Part shown: positions 63,991 through 64,000 of the stretch, in pieces
Position numbering within the stretch: the stretch's first letter is position 1
Layout: each line of letters starts with the position of its first letter
DNA from: an uncultured Alphaproteobacteria bacterium
Lineage (GTDB): Bacteria; Pseudomonadota; Alphaproteobacteria; RF32; CAG-239
Direction: 5' to 3'
Assembly: GCA_910576955.1 (NCBI GenBank)
Contig: CAJTJB010000003.1
Location: 46,389-110,388, forward strand
Length of the DNA stretch: 64,000 nucleotides
Notes under the pieces: generated by a model
Seen by the model: only the letters and a program-made list of their open reading frames with translations
What the model was told of the DNA's origin: nothing
Databases searched by the model: none
Program-made: the position numbers and the translations under genes

Positions 63991-64000
63991 ATACCATCTA

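Overview
The window (about 45 % GC by eye, genes on both strands) comes from the chromosome of an alphaproteobacterium. Four features say so: a ChpT-type histidine phosphotransferase, an F1 ATP synthase operon (atpHAGDC) without the Fo genes, a lexA preceded by GAAC-N7-GAAC (the alphaproteobacterial SOS box), and TrmFO-type tRNA methylation. HydG (maturase of [FeFe]-hydrogenase) and a reverse rubrerythrin point to an anaerobic or microaerophilic, possibly host-associated, life. That last part is inference. No rRNA, tRNA, insertion sequence, prophage or CRISPR array was seen.

Layout. 1-7.4 kb: end of an aminotransferase, an acyltransferase, a PRPP-synthetase-like protein, a very large secreted repeat protein, a helical protein and surE. 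7.4-10.7 kb: cysS behind a leader with a Cys-Cys-Cys peptide and a terminator, then xseB and ispA. 11.3-16 kb: nitroreductase, lipoprotein, a eukaryotic-type phosphomannomutase and two 'NYW' paralogues. 16-24 kb: secreted DUF4402-like protein, rpsD, ankyrin protein, Lol exporter, DNA glycosylase and a third NYW paralogue. 24-32 kb: Mla/MCE lipid transport operon, PfkB-like protein and a membrane glycosyltransferase. 32-37 kb: atpHAGDC. 37-51 kb: two mosaic paralogues of unknown function, priA-chpT, trmFO, squalene-synthase-family genes, a putative outer-membrane barrel and a GtrII-like protein. 51-64 kb: M16 peptidase, elbB, hydG, acetyltransferase, a tandem pair of unknowns, thiol-redox lipoprotein, esterase, CgeB-like proteins, rubrerythrin, a frameshifted GT2, lexA and mtnN.

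Cell envelope work dominates: LolD/LolCE lipoprotein release, MlaEFD phospholipid transport, several glycosyltransferases and acyltransferases, and exported proteins. Intergenic DNA is crowded with three repeat families: R1 (tcattgcgag...gtggcaatctc), R2 (gcgcgtagcggtacacc...ccgccgcagc) and R3 (cctcccccttgaggggg and variants).

Most notable: (1) a probable cysteine-responsive attenuator in front of cysS; (2) three intergenic elements of 89-102 nt closed by inverted repeats whose outer five bases differ between loci but match within each; (3) about ten genes, mostly lineage-specific but including hydG, that combine a sigma70-like promoter with a 28-41 nt A/T-rich leader lacking a Shine-Dalgarno site, unlike their neighbours; (4) two paralogues with a near-identical leader and 5' half but divergent 3' halves; (5) catalytic-residue changes in a PfkB kinase homologue and in a squalene-synthase homologue.
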